DNA from: Firmicutes bacterium CAG:345
GTDB taxonomy: Bacteria; Bacillota_I; Bacilli_A; RFN20; CAG-288
DNA length: 64,000 nucleotides
Assembly: GCA_000433315.1 (NCBI GenBank)
Contig: FR893364.1
Coordinates: 1 to 64,000, forward strand
Direction of reading: 5' to 3'
The notes beneath the pieces were generated by a model, which was given only the letters and a program-made list of their open reading frames with translations, was not told the DNA's origin and did no database searches. Positions 34,140 through 44,267 of the stretch are shown piece by piece (the first letter of the stretch is position 1; every line of letters starts with the position of its first letter). The position numbers were made by a program, and so were the translations under genes.

Positions 34140-34952
34140 ATGAATAAATTAGTATTTGAAAATATAGCTATTGAAGCAGGTAATAAAAAAATACTTAAAA
34201 ATGTAAATTTAACCATTGAAAAAGGCGATGTTTTAGCACTTGTTGGTCCAAATGGACAAGGAAAAAGTACATTGCTTAACGCTTTGATGGGAAATACGGA
34301 ATATAAAATTACGGAAGGTCATATCTATTTAGATGATATTGATATTACAAATTTATCCCCAGATGAAAAAAGTCGCTTAGGTATATTTATGGCGTTTCAA
34401 AATCCACCAGAAATTGAAGGAGTTCCTTCGATGGATTTTTTTAAGCTTGCAATTAATGCACATCGTGAAAAACCAATTTCACTTTTTGAATATTATAAAA
34501 TGTTAGAAAAAGGCTATCAAGATGTTAATCTTGATTCAAGTATGAAAGAAAGAAGCTTGAATTTAAATTTTTCTGGTGGTGAAAAAAAGAGAAACGAAAT
34601 TTTGCAAATGAATTTACTTAAACCTGAGATAGCGCTTTTGGATGAAATTGATTCTGGACTAGACATAGATGCTTTTAAACTCATCGCTGAAAATATTTTA
34701 CGGATGAAGGAAGAAAATGGTACAACTTTTGTTGTTGTTTCTCATTATGACAAGCTTTATAAAATGCTTAAACCAAATAAAACAGCAGTTGTTATGAATG
34801 GAACAATTCCAGTAGTTAGCGATGGTTCTTTAGCTATTAATATTGCTGAATATGGTTATTCCTATTTTGAAAAAGAATACAATATTAAACTTCAAAAGAA
34901 AGATGATGCACCGATTGCTTTAGCAACTTGTGCAGTGAAGAAAACAAAATGA
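34140..34952 (+). CDS. sufC: Fe-S cluster assembly ATPase SufC
   Basis: It is the ATPase of the SufBCD scaffold. The start at 34140 follows GGGGGCAT and gives MNKLVFENIAIEAGNK. It has Walker A GPNGQGKST, signature FSGGEKKRNEI and Walker B LLDEIDSGLDID, all in SufC style. The 270-residue length is close to the usual 250-260. It is first in a sufC-D-S-U-B operon, the standard order in Firmicutes. Confidence 0.95.
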   Translation: MNKLVFENIAIEAGNKKILKNVNLTIEKGDVLALVGPNGQGKSTLLNALMGNTEYKITEGHIYLDDIDITNLSPDEKSRLGIFMAFQNPPEIEGVPSMDFFKLAINAHREKPISLFEYYKMLEKGYQDVNLDSSMKERSLNLNFSGGEKKRNEILQMNLLKPEIALLDEIDSGLDIDAFKLIAENILRMKEENGTTFVVVSHYDKLYKMLKPNKTAVVMNGTIPVVSDGSLAINIAEYGYSYFEKEYNIKLQKKDDAPIALATCAVKKTK

Positions 34953-35638
34953 TTGTTAAAAGAGAAAATGAGCTTTTCATCCCACAGATGGATGAAAATT
35001 TAGATAAAACATATGAAGTTGAAGATGAATTAATTGTCAACATGATTTTAAACGGAAAAGAAAAACAAGATATTAATCTTTTCTTTAACGTTTATGATAA
35101 TGCAAAATTAAAAATTGTCATTTTCGATTTTGCTCGCCATAATATTGAAACTAAACTCCATATTAACGCTTTAGAAAATACTGATGTACGTGTTTATTTA
35201 GCAACTTCTGCTAAAAAGACAGATATAAAACATTTTGAAATTAATGTAGATAATAAAATGCCGCGCAGCTATTCTTTGGTCAAAATGTATGGTACTAATG
35301 AAGACCAAGCTAAAATTGTTTTTGATGGGGTAACAAGAATATACAAAGGTGCTAAAAAATGTAATGTCCGTCAAGAAGGAAGAATTATTGATTTTGATGA
35401 AAATGTTGATTCAAGTGTTTCACCATCATTATGCATTGATGAAAATGATATTCAAGCTAGTCATGGTGCTATTTTAGGTCAAATTCCAACTTCGACATTA
35501 TTTTATTTAACTTCTAGAGGATTAACTATTGAAGAAGCACAAAAATTGCTTTCTAATGGTTATTTTATTCCTCTTAGAAAAGAAATCGATTCTGAAGTAG
35601 TTGGAGAAATTGTCGATTCTTTATTGGAGAATTTATAG
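34949..35638 (+). CDS. sufD: Fe-S assembly protein SufD, unusually short
   Basis: This is the partner of SufB in the scaffold. I choose the ATG at 34949, which overlaps the sufC stop (ATGA), giving 229 residues. The C-terminal part carries typical SufB/SufD features (HGAILGQIPTSTLFYLTSRGL, then EEAQKLLSNGYF). Bacillus SufD has about 437 residues, so the N-terminal helical domain is missing and only the beta-helix core and C-terminal helices remain. The neighbouring sufB has normal length, so this is a property of this gene. Confidence 0.88.
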   Translation: MIVKRENELFIPQMDENLDKTYEVEDELIVNMILNGKEKQDINLFFNVYDNAKLKIVIFDFARHNIETKLHINALENTDVRVYLATSAKKTDIKHFEINVDNKMPRSYSLVKMYGTNEDQAKIVFDGVTRIYKGAKKCNVRQEGRIIDFDENVDSSVSPSLCIDENDIQASHGAILGQIPTSTLFYLTSRGLTIEEAQKLLSNGYFIPLRKEIDSEVVGEIVDSLLENL

Positions 35639-36874
35639 ATGATTGATGTAAAAAAAATACGTGAAGATTTTCCAATGTATAAAAATTTTCACCCTAAAAA
35701 TGGCTATCCTTTAACATATTTAGATAACGCCGCAACAACATTTAAACCATGGGATGTTATCAAAGCTGAAGAAGCGTATTACACAAGTTTTACCGCTAAT
35801 TCTCATCGCGGTGATTATGAGCTTGCTCATGATGTTGATGTGATGTTTGAAAATGCCAGAGAAACAACCAGAAAGTTTATCAACGCAAAATTACCTTCTG
35901 AAATTTGTTTTACTTCTGGCGCAAGCATGAGTTTAAATTTGATTGCTTATGGACTTGCTCATATTTTAAAACCAGGTGATGAAATAATTTTAAGTGAAGC
36001 GGAACATGCTTCAAATGTTTTGCCTTGGTTTGGAATAGCTAAAAATACTGGTGCTATTATTAAATATGCTCCTTTAGATCCAAATAAGGGAATTGTAACT
36101 CCGGAAAATTTATTAAAAGTAATTAACTCTAAAACAAAAATTGTAGCTCTTGCTGAAGTTACAAATGTTTTAGGTGGATTAAATGATTCCAAAACATTAG
36201 CTAAAATTGCTCATCAATATAACGCTCTTTTTGTAGTAGATGGGGCACAAAGTGTTCCACATGTCAAAATTGATGTCCAAGATATGGATTGTGATTTTCT
36301 CGCTTTCTCTGGACATAAATTATGTGGTCCAACTGGAATTGGTGTTATGTATGGAAAATACGAACTTTTGAAAGATATGCCACCTTTACTTTCTGGTGGT
36401 GGAATGAACACAAGATTTGATACCTGTGGGGATATTCTTTTACAAAAACCTCCGCTTAAATTTGAAGCTGGAACACAAAATATAGCTGGTGTTCTTGGCT
36501 TAGAAGCTGCGATTAAATATATTGAAAAAATAGGAATAGATAATATACAAGAACATGAGCATAAACTTCATGAATTTGCTATAAGTGAATTATCTAAATT
36601 AGATAATGTAACAATCTATAATCCTTATGCTTCAACAGGTATAATAACATTTAATATAAATGGAGTTTTTGCTCAGGATGCTGCTACTTATTTAGGCTCT
36701 AAAGGCGTTTTTGTTCGCAGTGGTCAACATTGTGCAAAAATATTGATGGATTTTTTAAAGACTTCAGCTACGGTTCGTGCTTCTACATATTTTTACAATG
36801 ATGAAGAAGATATCAAACGTCTTGTTGGAGCGTGTAAAAACGGAGGTAATTTTCTCGATGCCTATTTCATTTAG
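35639..36874 (+). CDS. sufS: Cysteine desulfurase SufS
   Basis: This PLP enzyme takes sulfur from cysteine for Fe-S clusters. It shows YLDNAATTFKP at the N-terminus, the PLP Lys in FSGHKLCGPTGIGV, and the active-site Cys in RSGQHCAKILM. Length (411) is typical. It starts right after the sufD stop and overlaps sufU by 17 bases. With SufU it delivers persulfide to the SufBCD scaffold. Confidence 0.95.
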   Translation: MIDVKKIREDFPMYKNFHPKNGYPLTYLDNAATTFKPWDVIKAEEAYYTSFTANSHRGDYELAHDVDVMFENARETTRKFINAKLPSEICFTSGASMSLNLIAYGLAHILKPGDEIILSEAEHASNVLPWFGIAKNTGAIIKYAPLDPNKGIVTPENLLKVINSKTKIVALAEVTNVLGGLNDSKTLAKIAHQYNALFVVDGAQSVPHVKIDVQDMDCDFLAFSGHKLCGPTGIGVMYGKYELLKDMPPLLSGGGMNTRFDTCGDILLQKPPLKFEAGTQNIAGVLGLEAAIKYIEKIGIDNIQEHEHKLHEFAISELSKLDNVTIYNPYASTGIITFNINGVFAQDAATYLGSKGVFVRSGQHCAKILMDFLKTSATVRASTYFYNDEEDIKRLVGACKNGGNFLDAYFI

Positions 36875-37310
36875 TCCTCTCCAAATGAGAGAAATAATTA
36901 TGGAACATTATCAATATCCACGAAATATTGAGGATAAAAGTCAAGATAAGGACTATATAACAGTTCATATGGATTCGGCTTCTTGTATCGATGATATCTA
37001 TGTTTCAGTAAAAATAGTTGAAGATAAAATTGTAGATTGCAAATGGCATTATTCAGATTGCTGTGCAATAAGTCGTGCATCTACTTCAATTATGTCAGAA
37101 TTAGTTATAGGAAAAACTATTGAAGAAGCAAAAGATATTATGGATAATTTCAATAATATGCTCAATGAGAAAGATTATGATTCTGATCTTCTTGAGGAAG
37201 CTTGTTGTTTTAAAAATACCTCTGCTCAACCTAGCCGAATTGGCTGTGCAACAATAGGTTGGCGCGGTTTTTGGAATGCAGTATTGGAGATTCAAAATGG
37301 AAAAAGATAA
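36858..37310 (+). CDS. sufU: Sulfur carrier/transferase SufU
   Basis: It accepts sulfur from SufS. The start at 36858 is set by GGAGGT and the sequence [20 protein letters not shown]. The zinc/persulfide ligands are visible in [18 protein letters not shown] and the late EACCF, and [11 protein letters not shown] ends the protein. At 150 residues it has normal SufU length. It overlaps sufS upstream and sufB downstream, so expression is coupled. Confidence 0.93.
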   Translation: MPISFSPLQMREIIMEHYQYPRNIEDKSQDKDYITVHMDSASCIDDIYVSVKIVEDKIVDCKWHYSDCCAISRASTSIMSELVIGKTIEEAKDIMDNFNNMLNEKDYDSDLLEEACCFKNTSAQPSRIGCATIGWRGFWNAVLEIQNGKR

Positions 37311-38691
37311 TTTTTTTATAGATGACAAAGCTAATTTCAAAGATGAAGACGTATCTATTTTCAAGACTGGTAAAGGTTTAAATGAAAATGTTATACGTGA
37401 GATATCGAGAATAAAAAATGAACCTGAATTCATGCTAGAATTGCGTTTAAAAGCTTATCATGAATTTGAAAGACATCCTAATCCTAAATTTGGACCTGAC
37501 CTTTCTTTTATTGATTTTGATGATTATACATATTATACAAAAATTGCTGATAAAGTTGCTTCAGATTGGGAAGAAGTTCCAGATACTGTTAGATCAACCT
37601 TTAATAAATTAGGAATTCCTGAAGCTGAACAAAAGTTTTTAGCTGGTGTTTCAACTCAATATGAAAGTGAAACTGTCTATTCTAATATGTTGAAGGAAGT
37701 AGAAGATAAAGGTGTTATATTCCTTGATACCGATACTGCATTAAAAACATATCCAGAACTTTTCAAAAAATATTTTGGCAAATTAGTGCCATATACTGAT
37801 AATAAATATGCTGCTTTAAATACAGCTTGTTGGTCTGGGGGTGCTGTTATTTATGTTCCAAAAGGGGTTAAATTAGAGAAACCTTTACAATCTTATTTCC
37901 GTATCAATAATGTTCGATCTGGACAATTTGAAAGGACATTAATTATTGTTGATGATGATGCATCTTTAAATTATGTTGAAGGTTGTACCGCACCGCAATA
38001 TTCTGAAGATTCTTTGCATGCTGCTGTTGTTGAAATATTTGTTGGTAAAAGAGCAAAATGCCGTTATTCAACTATTCAAAACTGGTCAACGAATATATTA
38101 AACTTGGTTACACAAAGAGCACAAGTTGAAGAAGATGGATTGATGGAATGGGTTGATGGTAATGTTGGTTCTGGAACTAATATGAAATATCCTTGCTGTG
38201 TTTTAAAAGGTGATCGTGCAAAAGGAAGTTGTATTTCTATCGCTGTAGCAGGAAAAAATCAATTTCAAGATGCTGGTGCTAAGATGATTCATATCGGCAA
38301 GAATACTTCTTCTACAATTATTTCAAAGTCGATAGTTAAAGAAGGCGGAAGAGCTAATTATCGCGGACTTGCTAAGATAAATAAGAATGCTTCACATTCT
38401 AATTCACATATTGAATGCGATACTTTAATGCTTGATGAAAAATCTTTTTCTGATACTATTCCAGAAAATATAGTAAATAATAATAGCTCATTTATTGAAC
38501 ATGAAGCTTCTGTTAGTAAACTTGATGAGGGAAAGATGTTTTATCTAATGAGCCGTGGCCTTTCAGAAAAAGATGCTAAACATCTATTGGTAATGGGATT
38601 TATTGAACCATTTTCGAAAGAATTACCGATGGAATATGCTGTTGAATTAAATCAACTTATTAAACTTGATATGGAAGGTAGCATTGGATGA
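37297..38691 (+). CDS. sufB: Fe-S cluster scaffold protein SufB
   Basis: This is the core scaffold protein on which the cluster is built. I use the ATG at 37297 behind TTGGAG, within the sufU end, to give 464 residues. It includes [46 protein letters not shown] and the C-terminal [20 protein letters not shown] block shared with SufD. Length is normal (Bacillus 465). Its stop overlaps the mnmG start by four bases. Confidence 0.95.
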   Translation: MEKDNFFIDDKANFKDEDVSIFKTGKGLNENVIREISRIKNEPEFMLELRLKAYHEFERHPNPKFGPDLSFIDFDDYTYYTKIADKVASDWEEVPDTVRSTFNKLGIPEAEQKFLAGVSTQYESETVYSNMLKEVEDKGVIFLDTDTALKTYPELFKKYFGKLVPYTDNKYAALNTACWSGGAVIYVPKGVKLEKPLQSYFRINNVRSGQFERTLIIVDDDASLNYVEGCTAPQYSEDSLHAAVVEIFVGKRAKCRYSTIQNWSTNILNLVTQRAQVEEDGLMEWVDGNVGSGTNMKYPCCVLKGDRAKGSCISIAVAGKNQFQDAGAKMIHIGKNTSSTIISKSIVKEGGRANYRGLAKINKNASHSNSHIECDTLMLDEKSFSDTIPENIVNNNSSFIEHEASVSKLDEGKMFYLMSRGLSEKDAKHLLVMGFIEPFSKELPMEYAVELNQLIKLDMEGSIG

Positions 38692-40553
38692 AATTCGATA
38701 TTGTAGTTGTTGGCGGTGGACATGCGGGAAGTGAAGCTAGTCATGCTGCTAGTACTATGGGATTAAAAACATGCATGTTTTTCATGTCTTTTTCTCATGT
38801 TGGAAATATGCCGTGTAATCCGTCAATTGGCGGTAGTGCTAAAGGAATAGTTGTTAAAGAGATTGATGCTCTTGGCGGAATAATGGGAAAAGTTGCAGAT
38901 CAAAACGCCTTGCAGTATAAAATGCTTAATCTTTCAAAAGGCCCAGGTGTTCATGCTCTTAGAGCACAAGCAGATAAGATTACATATCCAAAAGGTATTT
39001 TAAAAGCTCTCCAGGAAACTCCTAATTTAACTTTGATTGAACAAGAGGTTGTAGATATTATTGTTGAAAATGGAAAAATAGGGGGTGTTTTATTAAAAGA
39101 TGGCACTAAAGTTGAATGCAAAGCTGTTATTTTAACTACAGGCACTTATATGGAAGCTGATATTTTACGTGGCTCAAGTCGAATACCTGAAGGACCTGAT
39201 GGAGATAAAAGAAGTACAGGATTATCACCAAATTTAAAAAAACACGGCATCAGTTTATTCAGATTAAAAACAGGTACTCCTCAAAGGATAAAAAAAGATA
39301 GCATAGATTATTCTGTTTTAGAACCACAGTATGGTTCAAATTTACCATTGGCTTTTAGTTTTGATACTAAAGAATATTTACCTTTGGAAAAACAAATACC
39401 TTGTTATTTAACATATACAAATTCCATTACCCATAAAATAATTCTTGATAACCTTGATAAAAGTGCAATGTATGGTGGATATGTAAAAGGAATAGGACCG
39501 CGATATTGTCCTAGCATTGAAGATAAAATTGTTCGTTTTAAAGACAAAGAAAGACATCAATTGTTTTTGGAACCTGAATCAATATATACTGATTCTATTT
39601 ATCTTCAGGGTTTTTCTACTTCTATGCCGATAGATGTTCAAGAAAAGATGGTTCATTCTTTAAAAGGTTTGGAGAATGCTGAAATATTAAAATATGCATA
39701 TGCAATTGAATATGATGCAATAGAACCTATGCAATTTGATAAATCACTGGCTTTACGAAACATTAAAGGATTATATGGTGCCGGACAGATTATTGGAACT
39801 TCTGGTTATGAGGAAGCTGCTGCCTTAGGCTTGATGGCAGGAATAAATGCTGCGTTATATGTAAAAGGGGAAGAACCTTTTATACTTAATAGACATGAAG
39901 CTTACATTGGCGTTATGATTGATGATTTAGTGACAAAAGGAACTAAAGAACCTTATCGTCTTTTATCATCACGTTCTGAATATCGCCTTTTAACTCGTAG
40001 TGATAATGCTTTATCGCGTCTTTTTGAAAAAGGTTATAAACTGGGCTTAAATAGTGAAGAACGTGCTAAAAGATTTGCTAATCGAGAGGAAAAAATTACT
40101 ATTTGGAAAGACTTTGTCAAGAAAACACATGTCGGAAAAAATGAAGAACTTTTAAATTTATTAAAGACGAAAGAAATTACTTTTGTTGAACCTGGCAGTA
40201 AGAGCCTTGAAGATTTAATAAAAAGCAAGGCTATAACTTATGATGAAATAAAAAATATTTTTCCAGCTCTTCCCGAATTAACATATGATGAAAGTTTATC
40301 CATGATGATAGATATTCAATATGTAGGATACATCGATTTAGAAAAAAGAGAAGCTGAACGGATGATGGTCGCTGAAAATTATCCCTTACCACTAGATATA
40401 GATTATATGAAAATTGAAGGTATTTCTATGGAAGCAAGGGAAAAATTAAATATAATTAAACCTCATAATATTGGTGAAGCTAGTAGAATAACTAATGTTC
40501 ATCCAGCTGATATTAATGTTTTGTTGCTCTATTTAAAAACGCATGTAAAATAA
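38688..40553 (+). CDS. mnmG: tRNA U34 modification enzyme MnmG (GidA)
   Basis: With MnmE it makes carboxymethylaminomethyl-uridine at tRNA position 34. The FAD-binding [14 protein letters not shown] is at the N-terminus, followed by [13 protein letters not shown], the RAQADK region, [11 protein letters not shown] and [20 protein letters not shown]. The 621-residue length matches other MnmG proteins. It is joined to sufB by an ATGA overlap, so it is likely transcribed with the suf operon, and a terminator follows. Confidence 0.96.
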   Translation: MKFDIVVVGGGHAGSEASHAASTMGLKTCMFFMSFSHVGNMPCNPSIGGSAKGIVVKEIDALGGIMGKVADQNALQYKMLNLSKGPGVHALRAQADKITYPKGILKALQETPNLTLIEQEVVDIIVENGKIGGVLLKDGTKVECKAVILTTGTYMEADILRGSSRIPEGPDGDKRSTGLSPNLKKHGISLFRLKTGTPQRIKKDSIDYSVLEPQYGSNLPLAFSFDTKEYLPLEKQIPCYLTYTNSITHKIILDNLDKSAMYGGYVKGIGPRYCPSIEDKIVRFKDKERHQLFLEPESIYTDSIYLQGFSTSMPIDVQEKMVHSLKGLENAEILKYAYAIEYDAIEPMQFDKSLALRNIKGLYGAGQIIGTSGYEEAAALGLMAGINAALYVKGEEPFILNRHEAYIGVMIDDLVTKGTKEPYRLLSSRSEYRLLTRSDNALSRLFEKGYKLGLNSEERAKRFANREEKITIWKDFVKKTHVGKNEELLNLLKTKEITFVEPGSKSLEDLIKSKAITYDEIKNIFPALPELTYDESLSMMIDIQYVGYIDLEKREAERMMVAENYPLPLDIDYMKIEGISMEAREKLNIIKPHNIGEASRITNVHPADINVLLLYLKTHVK

Positions 40554-40579
40554 AAAAATACATATGATCAATTTTAATG

Positions 40580-40609
40580 TGGTATAGCTCAATAGCTATA
40601 CCATTTTTA
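40580..40609 (+). terminator. Terminator of the suf-mnmG operon
   Basis: TGGTATAGCT (40580-40589) and AGCTATACCA (40594-40603) pair perfectly over a CAAT loop, followed by a T-run. Confidence 0.88.
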
Positions 40610-40677
40610 TTAAAAAATTGCATAAAGTTAATAATTATTTAATATTGAATTGGTTATATTTAAATAGAATATGATAT

Positions 40678-40706
40678 AAAAAACGTTATCAATTATTTTG
40701 ATAACG
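40678..40706 (-). terminator. Terminator of rarA
   Basis: CGTTATCAA and TTGATAACG form a 9-bp stem (40684-40692 with 40698-40706); on the minus strand a T6 tract follows. It lies a few bases beyond the rarA stop. Confidence 0.8.
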
Positions 40707-40712
40707 CTAAAT

Positions 40713-41978
40713 TTATTTATGGTATTTTTTTAGTTCTTTTAAATTGTTAGTTTTATAAATATTTTTTAAACGATCATAATTTTGAGCTATATTTTGTTCG
40801 TATTTAGAATTACGTTCAGGATAATAAAATTTTAAGTGTTCCATATTTTCGGGCATATAAATTATATTTTCCCAGATATCTGGTCGATCATAAGGATATC
40901 TATCTTCAGCATCAACATCAACAGGAGTATAGCGCAAATAACTTCTGACATGGATTGGTTTCTCTTTAACGAAAGAATAGGCATTTTCAATTGCCAAAGC
41001 AGCAGATTTGGATTTTGGAGATAAAGCTAAATCAACTACTGTGAAACCTAAAGGAATCATTGCTTCTGGTAATCCAGAAGATAAAGCGACTTGACAAGCG
41101 TTATAACAGCGATCGACAGCAGGAGGATTTGCTAATCCTATATCTTCATAAGCAGTGATTAATAATCTTCTTATAGTTCCTTCCAAATCGCCAGAAGAAA
41201 GCATTTTTCCAAGATACAATATCGCTGCATCAACATCGCTTCCGCGGATTGATTTTTGTAAAGCGGAAACAGTATCATAATGTTCGTCTTCATCTTTATC
41301 CATAAGTGTATTAGAGGAAAAATTTAAAGAATTGATATCTTCTTCAGTTATAAGATGATTTTTTGTATAGCTCAAACTAGCAGACTCTAAAATATTATAT
41401 CCATAACGGAGATCACCACCAGCAATTTTAGAAATATAATTAAGCGCTTCATCAGAAAAAGAGCGAGAATTATTTAAACCATTAGGACTGACTAGAGCTT
41501 TTTTAAGTCCGATAAGTATTTCTTGAGGTTTTAAAGGAAATACTTCCAATAATCTTGTTCTAGATCTTATTGCTTTATTAATCGCTAAAATTGGGTTGCT
41601 TGTTGTTGCACCAATGAAAATAAAAGTTCCTGCTTCTAAATATGGTAAAAATAAATCCTGTTTATCTTTATTTAAACGATGGACTTCATCCACCATAATA
41701 ATGCTAGGAATTAACTTTGCTTCTTTAATTGCTTGCATCATTTCATCTTTATTGCTGGTAACAGCATTGAGCTTTATGAAATTTATATTCATACTCTTAG
41801 CAAAAGCTTCGGCTATTGTGGTCTTGCCACATCCAGAAGGACCATATAAAATCATACTTAAAGCGACATCGGATTCTAAACAATTTCTGAGAAATCCATT
41901 TTTTCCAACAAGGTGTTCTTGACCTATTACTTCATCTATTGAAGTAGGTCTCATACGAAAAGCTAGTGGTTGTTTCAT
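40713..41978 (-). CDS. rarA: Replication-associated recombination ATPase RarA (MgsA)
   Basis: This AAA+ ATPase acts at stalled replication forks. It has Walker A GPSGCGKTT (residues 46-54), Walker B IIMVDEVHRLN, sensor motif FIGATTSNP and the C-terminal tetramer region including RRLLITAYEDIGLANP and YRYPYDRPD-like ends. Length 421 is typical. It is divergent from dtd. Its own ribosome site is weak (AAAAG). Confidence 0.95.
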   Translation of the reverse strand: MKQPLAFRMRPTSIDEVIGQEHLVGKNGFLRNCLESDVALSMILYGPSGCGKTTIAEAFAKSMNINFIKLNAVTSNKDEMMQAIKEAKLIPSIIMVDEVHRLNKDKQDLFLPYLEAGTFIFIGATTSNPILAINKAIRSRTRLLEVFPLKPQEILIGLKKALVSPNGLNNSRSFSDEALNYISKIAGGDLRYGYNILESASLSYTKNHLITEEDINSLNFSSNTLMDKDEDEHYDTVSALQKSIRGSDVDAAILYLGKMLSSGDLEGTIRRLLITAYEDIGLANPPAVDRCYNACQVALSSGLPEAMIPLGFTVVDLALSPKSKSAALAIENAYSFVKEKPIHVRSYLRYTPVDVDAEDRYPYDRPDIWENIIYMPENMEHLKFYYPERNSKYEQNIAQNYDRLKNIYKTNNLKELKKYHK

Positions 41979-42078
41979 TCTTTTATTTTATCATTTTTTC
42001 TAAGTATATAAAATATCATTTATAAAAAACAAAAGGAGATACTGTTAAGTAAAGTTGATTTAAAATAGTTTGCCATTA

Positions 42079-42087
42079 TGGTATAAT
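42079..42087 (+). promoter_or_regulatory. Extended -10 promoter giving a likely leaderless dtd mRNA
   Basis: TGGTATAAT is an extended -10 box whose hexamer ends at 42087. The expected start is the A of the dtd ATG at 42094, and no ribosome site exists between them (only a T-run). No good -35 is seen, as expected for the extended type. Confidence 0.55.
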
Positions 42088-42093
42088 TTTTTT

Positions 42094-42546
42094 ATGAGAA
42101 TTTTAGTACAAGTAGTAAAAAATGCCAAAGTCGATGTCGATGGCAAAACTGTAGGAAAAATAGATAAAGGCGAATTGATTTTTGTTGGCTTTAAGCCAGG
42201 AGATTCTACAAAAATAGTTGATAAAATGATTCAAAAACTTTTGAAATTGAGAATATTTTTTGATGGAGAAAAAACTAATGCTTCATTAGATCAAGTTAAT
42301 GGAAAAATTTTATCAGTTAGTCAATTTACTTTATATGCTAATTTAAAAGAAGGAAATAGACCTTCATTTAGTTCATGTATGAATAAAGATGATGCAGGAA
42401 AATTATATGAATATTTTCAAAATGAATTGCTGAAATTTAGACCTGATACAGAATTTGGGATTTTCCATGCTGATATGGAAGTTAGTTTGCTAAATGATGG
42501 ACCTTTCACAATTTTACTGGATTCGGAGGAATTAGGTTATGAGTAA
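42094..42546 (+). CDS. dtd: D-aminoacyl-tRNA deacylase Dtd
   Basis: It removes D-amino acids from tRNA. The protein begins MRILVQVVKNAKVDVDGK and has the signature SVSQFTLYANLKEGNRPSF and, near the C-terminus, VSLLNDGPFTILLDS. Length is 150 residues, as usual. I choose the ATG at 42094 over the in-frame upstream start because it matches the family N-terminus; it may be translated from a leaderless message. Its stop overlaps the mnmA start. Confidence 0.93.
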   Translation: MRILVQVVKNAKVDVDGKTVGKIDKGELIFVGFKPGDSTKIVDKMIQKLLKLRIFFDGEKTNASLDQVNGKILSVSQFTLYANLKEGNRPSFSSCMNKDDAGKLYEYFQNELLKFRPDTEFGIFHADMEVSLLNDGPFTILLDSEELGYE

Positions 42547-43684
42547 AAAAGTATTACTAGGGCTATCTGGAGGAGTAGATAGTGCTGTAGCAGCATATTT
42601 ATTAAAACAGCAGGGCTATGATGTTACAGGTTGCTTTATGCGAAATTGGGATTCTATTACCAACAATGATATTTTAGGTAATCCTACATTAGATGGCAGT
42701 AAATGTTCACAAGAACTTGATTATGATGATGCGGTAAAAACCGCTCAAGAAATTGGAATTCCTCTTTTAAGAATAGATTTTATCGAGGAATATTGGAATG
42801 AAGTTTTTACGTATTTTCTTGATGAATATAAAAAAGGGAGGACACCTAATCCTGATATCTTTTGCAATAAATATATAAAATTCGAAGCGTTTAGAAAATT
42901 TGCTCTTGAAAATGGATTTGAAATGATAGCTATGGGGCATTATGCAAAAAAAATAGTTAAAAACGGATATTCATATTTATGCAAAGCTAAAGATTTAAAC
43001 AAGGACCAGTCTTATTTTTTAGGACAGGTTAATGAAGAACAATTAAGTATGGCACTTTTTCCATTAGCAGAAATAACCAAACCTGAAGTTCGTAAAATAG
43101 CTGAAAAGTTAAATTTGACTATAGCTAAGAAAAAAGATTCAACTGGTGTCTGTTTTATTGGTGAAAGAAATTTTAGACAATTTTTAAAAAATTATATTCC
43201 TGCACAACCTGGTAAAATTGTAGATATAAAATCAAAAAAGATAATAGGTGATCATGATGGTGTATATTACTATACTATTGGTCAACATCGTGGACTTAAT
43301 ATTGGAGGACAGCATGGATTTGATAATCTTCCATTTTTCGTCGTTGGAAAAGATGTGGAAAAAAATATTCTTTATGTTGGACAAGAGCCAAATAAATATC
43401 AAAAATCTTATGCGGCACATTTGATTAAAGTAAACTGGTTAACACCTGATAGACCAACATCTAAAATTGAATGCATGGCTAAATTTAGATATCGTGCTAA
43501 AGATTTGCCAGTAACTTTAGAATTTGATGGAGATGAAATTAAATTGACATATCCTGGATATGATTATATTGCTGTTGGCCAATTAGCAGCTTTATATGAT
43601 GGAGATATATTAATAGGATCAGGAATCTTGGACCGTCTCGATGATGATAATGGTCAAGAAATTGATTTTTCTTTTAAAAATTGA
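42539..43684 (+). CDS. mnmA: tRNA 2-thiouridylase MnmA
   Basis: It thiolates uridine 34 of tRNAs for Lys, Glu and Gln. The PP-loop SGGVDS (residues 9-14) is at the N-terminus; catalytic cysteines are expected in PNPDIFCNKYIKF and in STGVCFIGERNF; GQHRGLNIGG follows. The 381-residue length is normal. It overlaps dtd by eight bases. Together with mnmG, mtaB and the suf sulfur system this region serves tRNA modification and sulfur transfer. Confidence 0.95.
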   Translation: MSKKVLLGLSGGVDSAVAAYLLKQQGYDVTGCFMRNWDSITNNDILGNPTLDGSKCSQELDYDDAVKTAQEIGIPLLRIDFIEEYWNEVFTYFLDEYKKGRTPNPDIFCNKYIKFEAFRKFALENGFEMIAMGHYAKKIVKNGYSYLCKAKDLNKDQSYFLGQVNEEQLSMALFPLAEITKPEVRKIAEKLNLTIAKKKDSTGVCFIGERNFRQFLKNYIPAQPGKIVDIKSKKIIGDHDGVYYYTIGQHRGLNIGGQHGFDNLPFFVVGKDVEKNILYVGQEPNKYQKSYAAHLIKVNWLTPDRPTSKIECMAKFRYRAKDLPVTLEFDGDEIKLTYPGYDYIAVGQLAALYDGDILIGSGILDRLDDDNGQEIDFSFKN

Positions 43685-43702
43685 TAGTTATAAATAAAAA
43701 AC

Positions 43703-43728
43703 AATCTCATATTTTGTAGTATGAGATT
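43703..43728. promoter_or_regulatory. Inverted repeat overlapping the start of the GNAT gene
   Basis: AATCTCATA (43703-43711) and TATGAGATT (43720-43728) pair perfectly around an 8-base loop. The right arm contains the ATG at 43721. On the plus strand the hairpin would mask the start codon. On the minus strand it is followed by GTTTTTTATTT and would work as a terminator. Which role applies is not clear. Confidence 0.45.
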
Positions 43729-44215
43729 AGAAACTAAAAGAACCTTGATAAGAAATACTGAATTTCGTGATTATCAAGGTTTTTTTGATATTTATAAGGA
43801 TGAAGAAACAGCAAATTTCGCAGGCTTAAGAAAAATGCTTTATGTCGATGAAGCAAAAATATTATTATTTAGATTACAACAAGATCCTTATGTTGAAATC
43901 TATTCATGTTTTTTAAAAAAGACAAACGAATTGATTGGTACTATCTCTATATCAAAAACACCATTATATGGAAATTTTGAAATAGGATATGCTATTTTAA
44001 GAAAATATAGAAATCAAGGATTCTGTTTTGAAATTTTAGATAAACTGTTAAAAGTGTTTTCTAATAGTCATTATGTTAAACAATATCAGGCAATTATAAA
44101 AAATAATAATGTTAAAAGTAAAAGATTGATTGAGAAACTTGGATTTAAATATGTTGGACACATTAGCTTAAGAAATGATTTAATATATACTAAATTAATT
44201 TTAAGTAGAAGTTAA
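43721..44215 (+). CDS. GNAT-family N-acetyltransferase
   Basis: It has the RimJ/RimL-like start MRLETKRTLIRNTEFRDYQG and acetyl-CoA-binding region (FEIGYAILRKYRNQGFCFE), with a C-terminal NVKSKRLIEKLGFKYVG. Length 164 is normal. The substrate is unknown. No ribosome site precedes the ATG, which sits in the arm of an inverted repeat, so translation may be weak or regulated. It stands alone between mnmA and rsmE. Confidence 0.82.
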   Translation: MRLETKRTLIRNTEFRDYQGFFDIYKDEETANFAGLRKMLYVDEAKILLFRLQQDPYVEIYSCFLKKTNELIGTISISKTPLYGNFEIGYAILRKYRNQGFCFEILDKLLKVFSNSHYVKQYQAIIKNNNVKSKRLIEKLGFKYVGHISLRNDLIYTKLILSRS

Positions 44216-44255
44216 AACATATGTATATCTTTAATTTTTATAGTAATTTTGCTAT

Positions 44256-44261
44256 TATAAT
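44256..44261 (+). promoter_or_regulatory. -10 box of a possibly leaderless rsmE mRNA
   Basis: A perfect TATAAT ends six bases before the rsmE ATG (44268), the same spacing as at dtd, and no clear ribosome site lies between. The -35 is weak (TTAATT, 44231). Confidence 0.45.
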
Positions 44262-44267
44262 AAAGAT

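Noticed and set aside
42031..42060. AAAAGGAGAT ribosome site for a small gene before dtd
   Set aside because: No ATG/GTG/TTG at proper distance opens a frame of useful length; stops follow at once.
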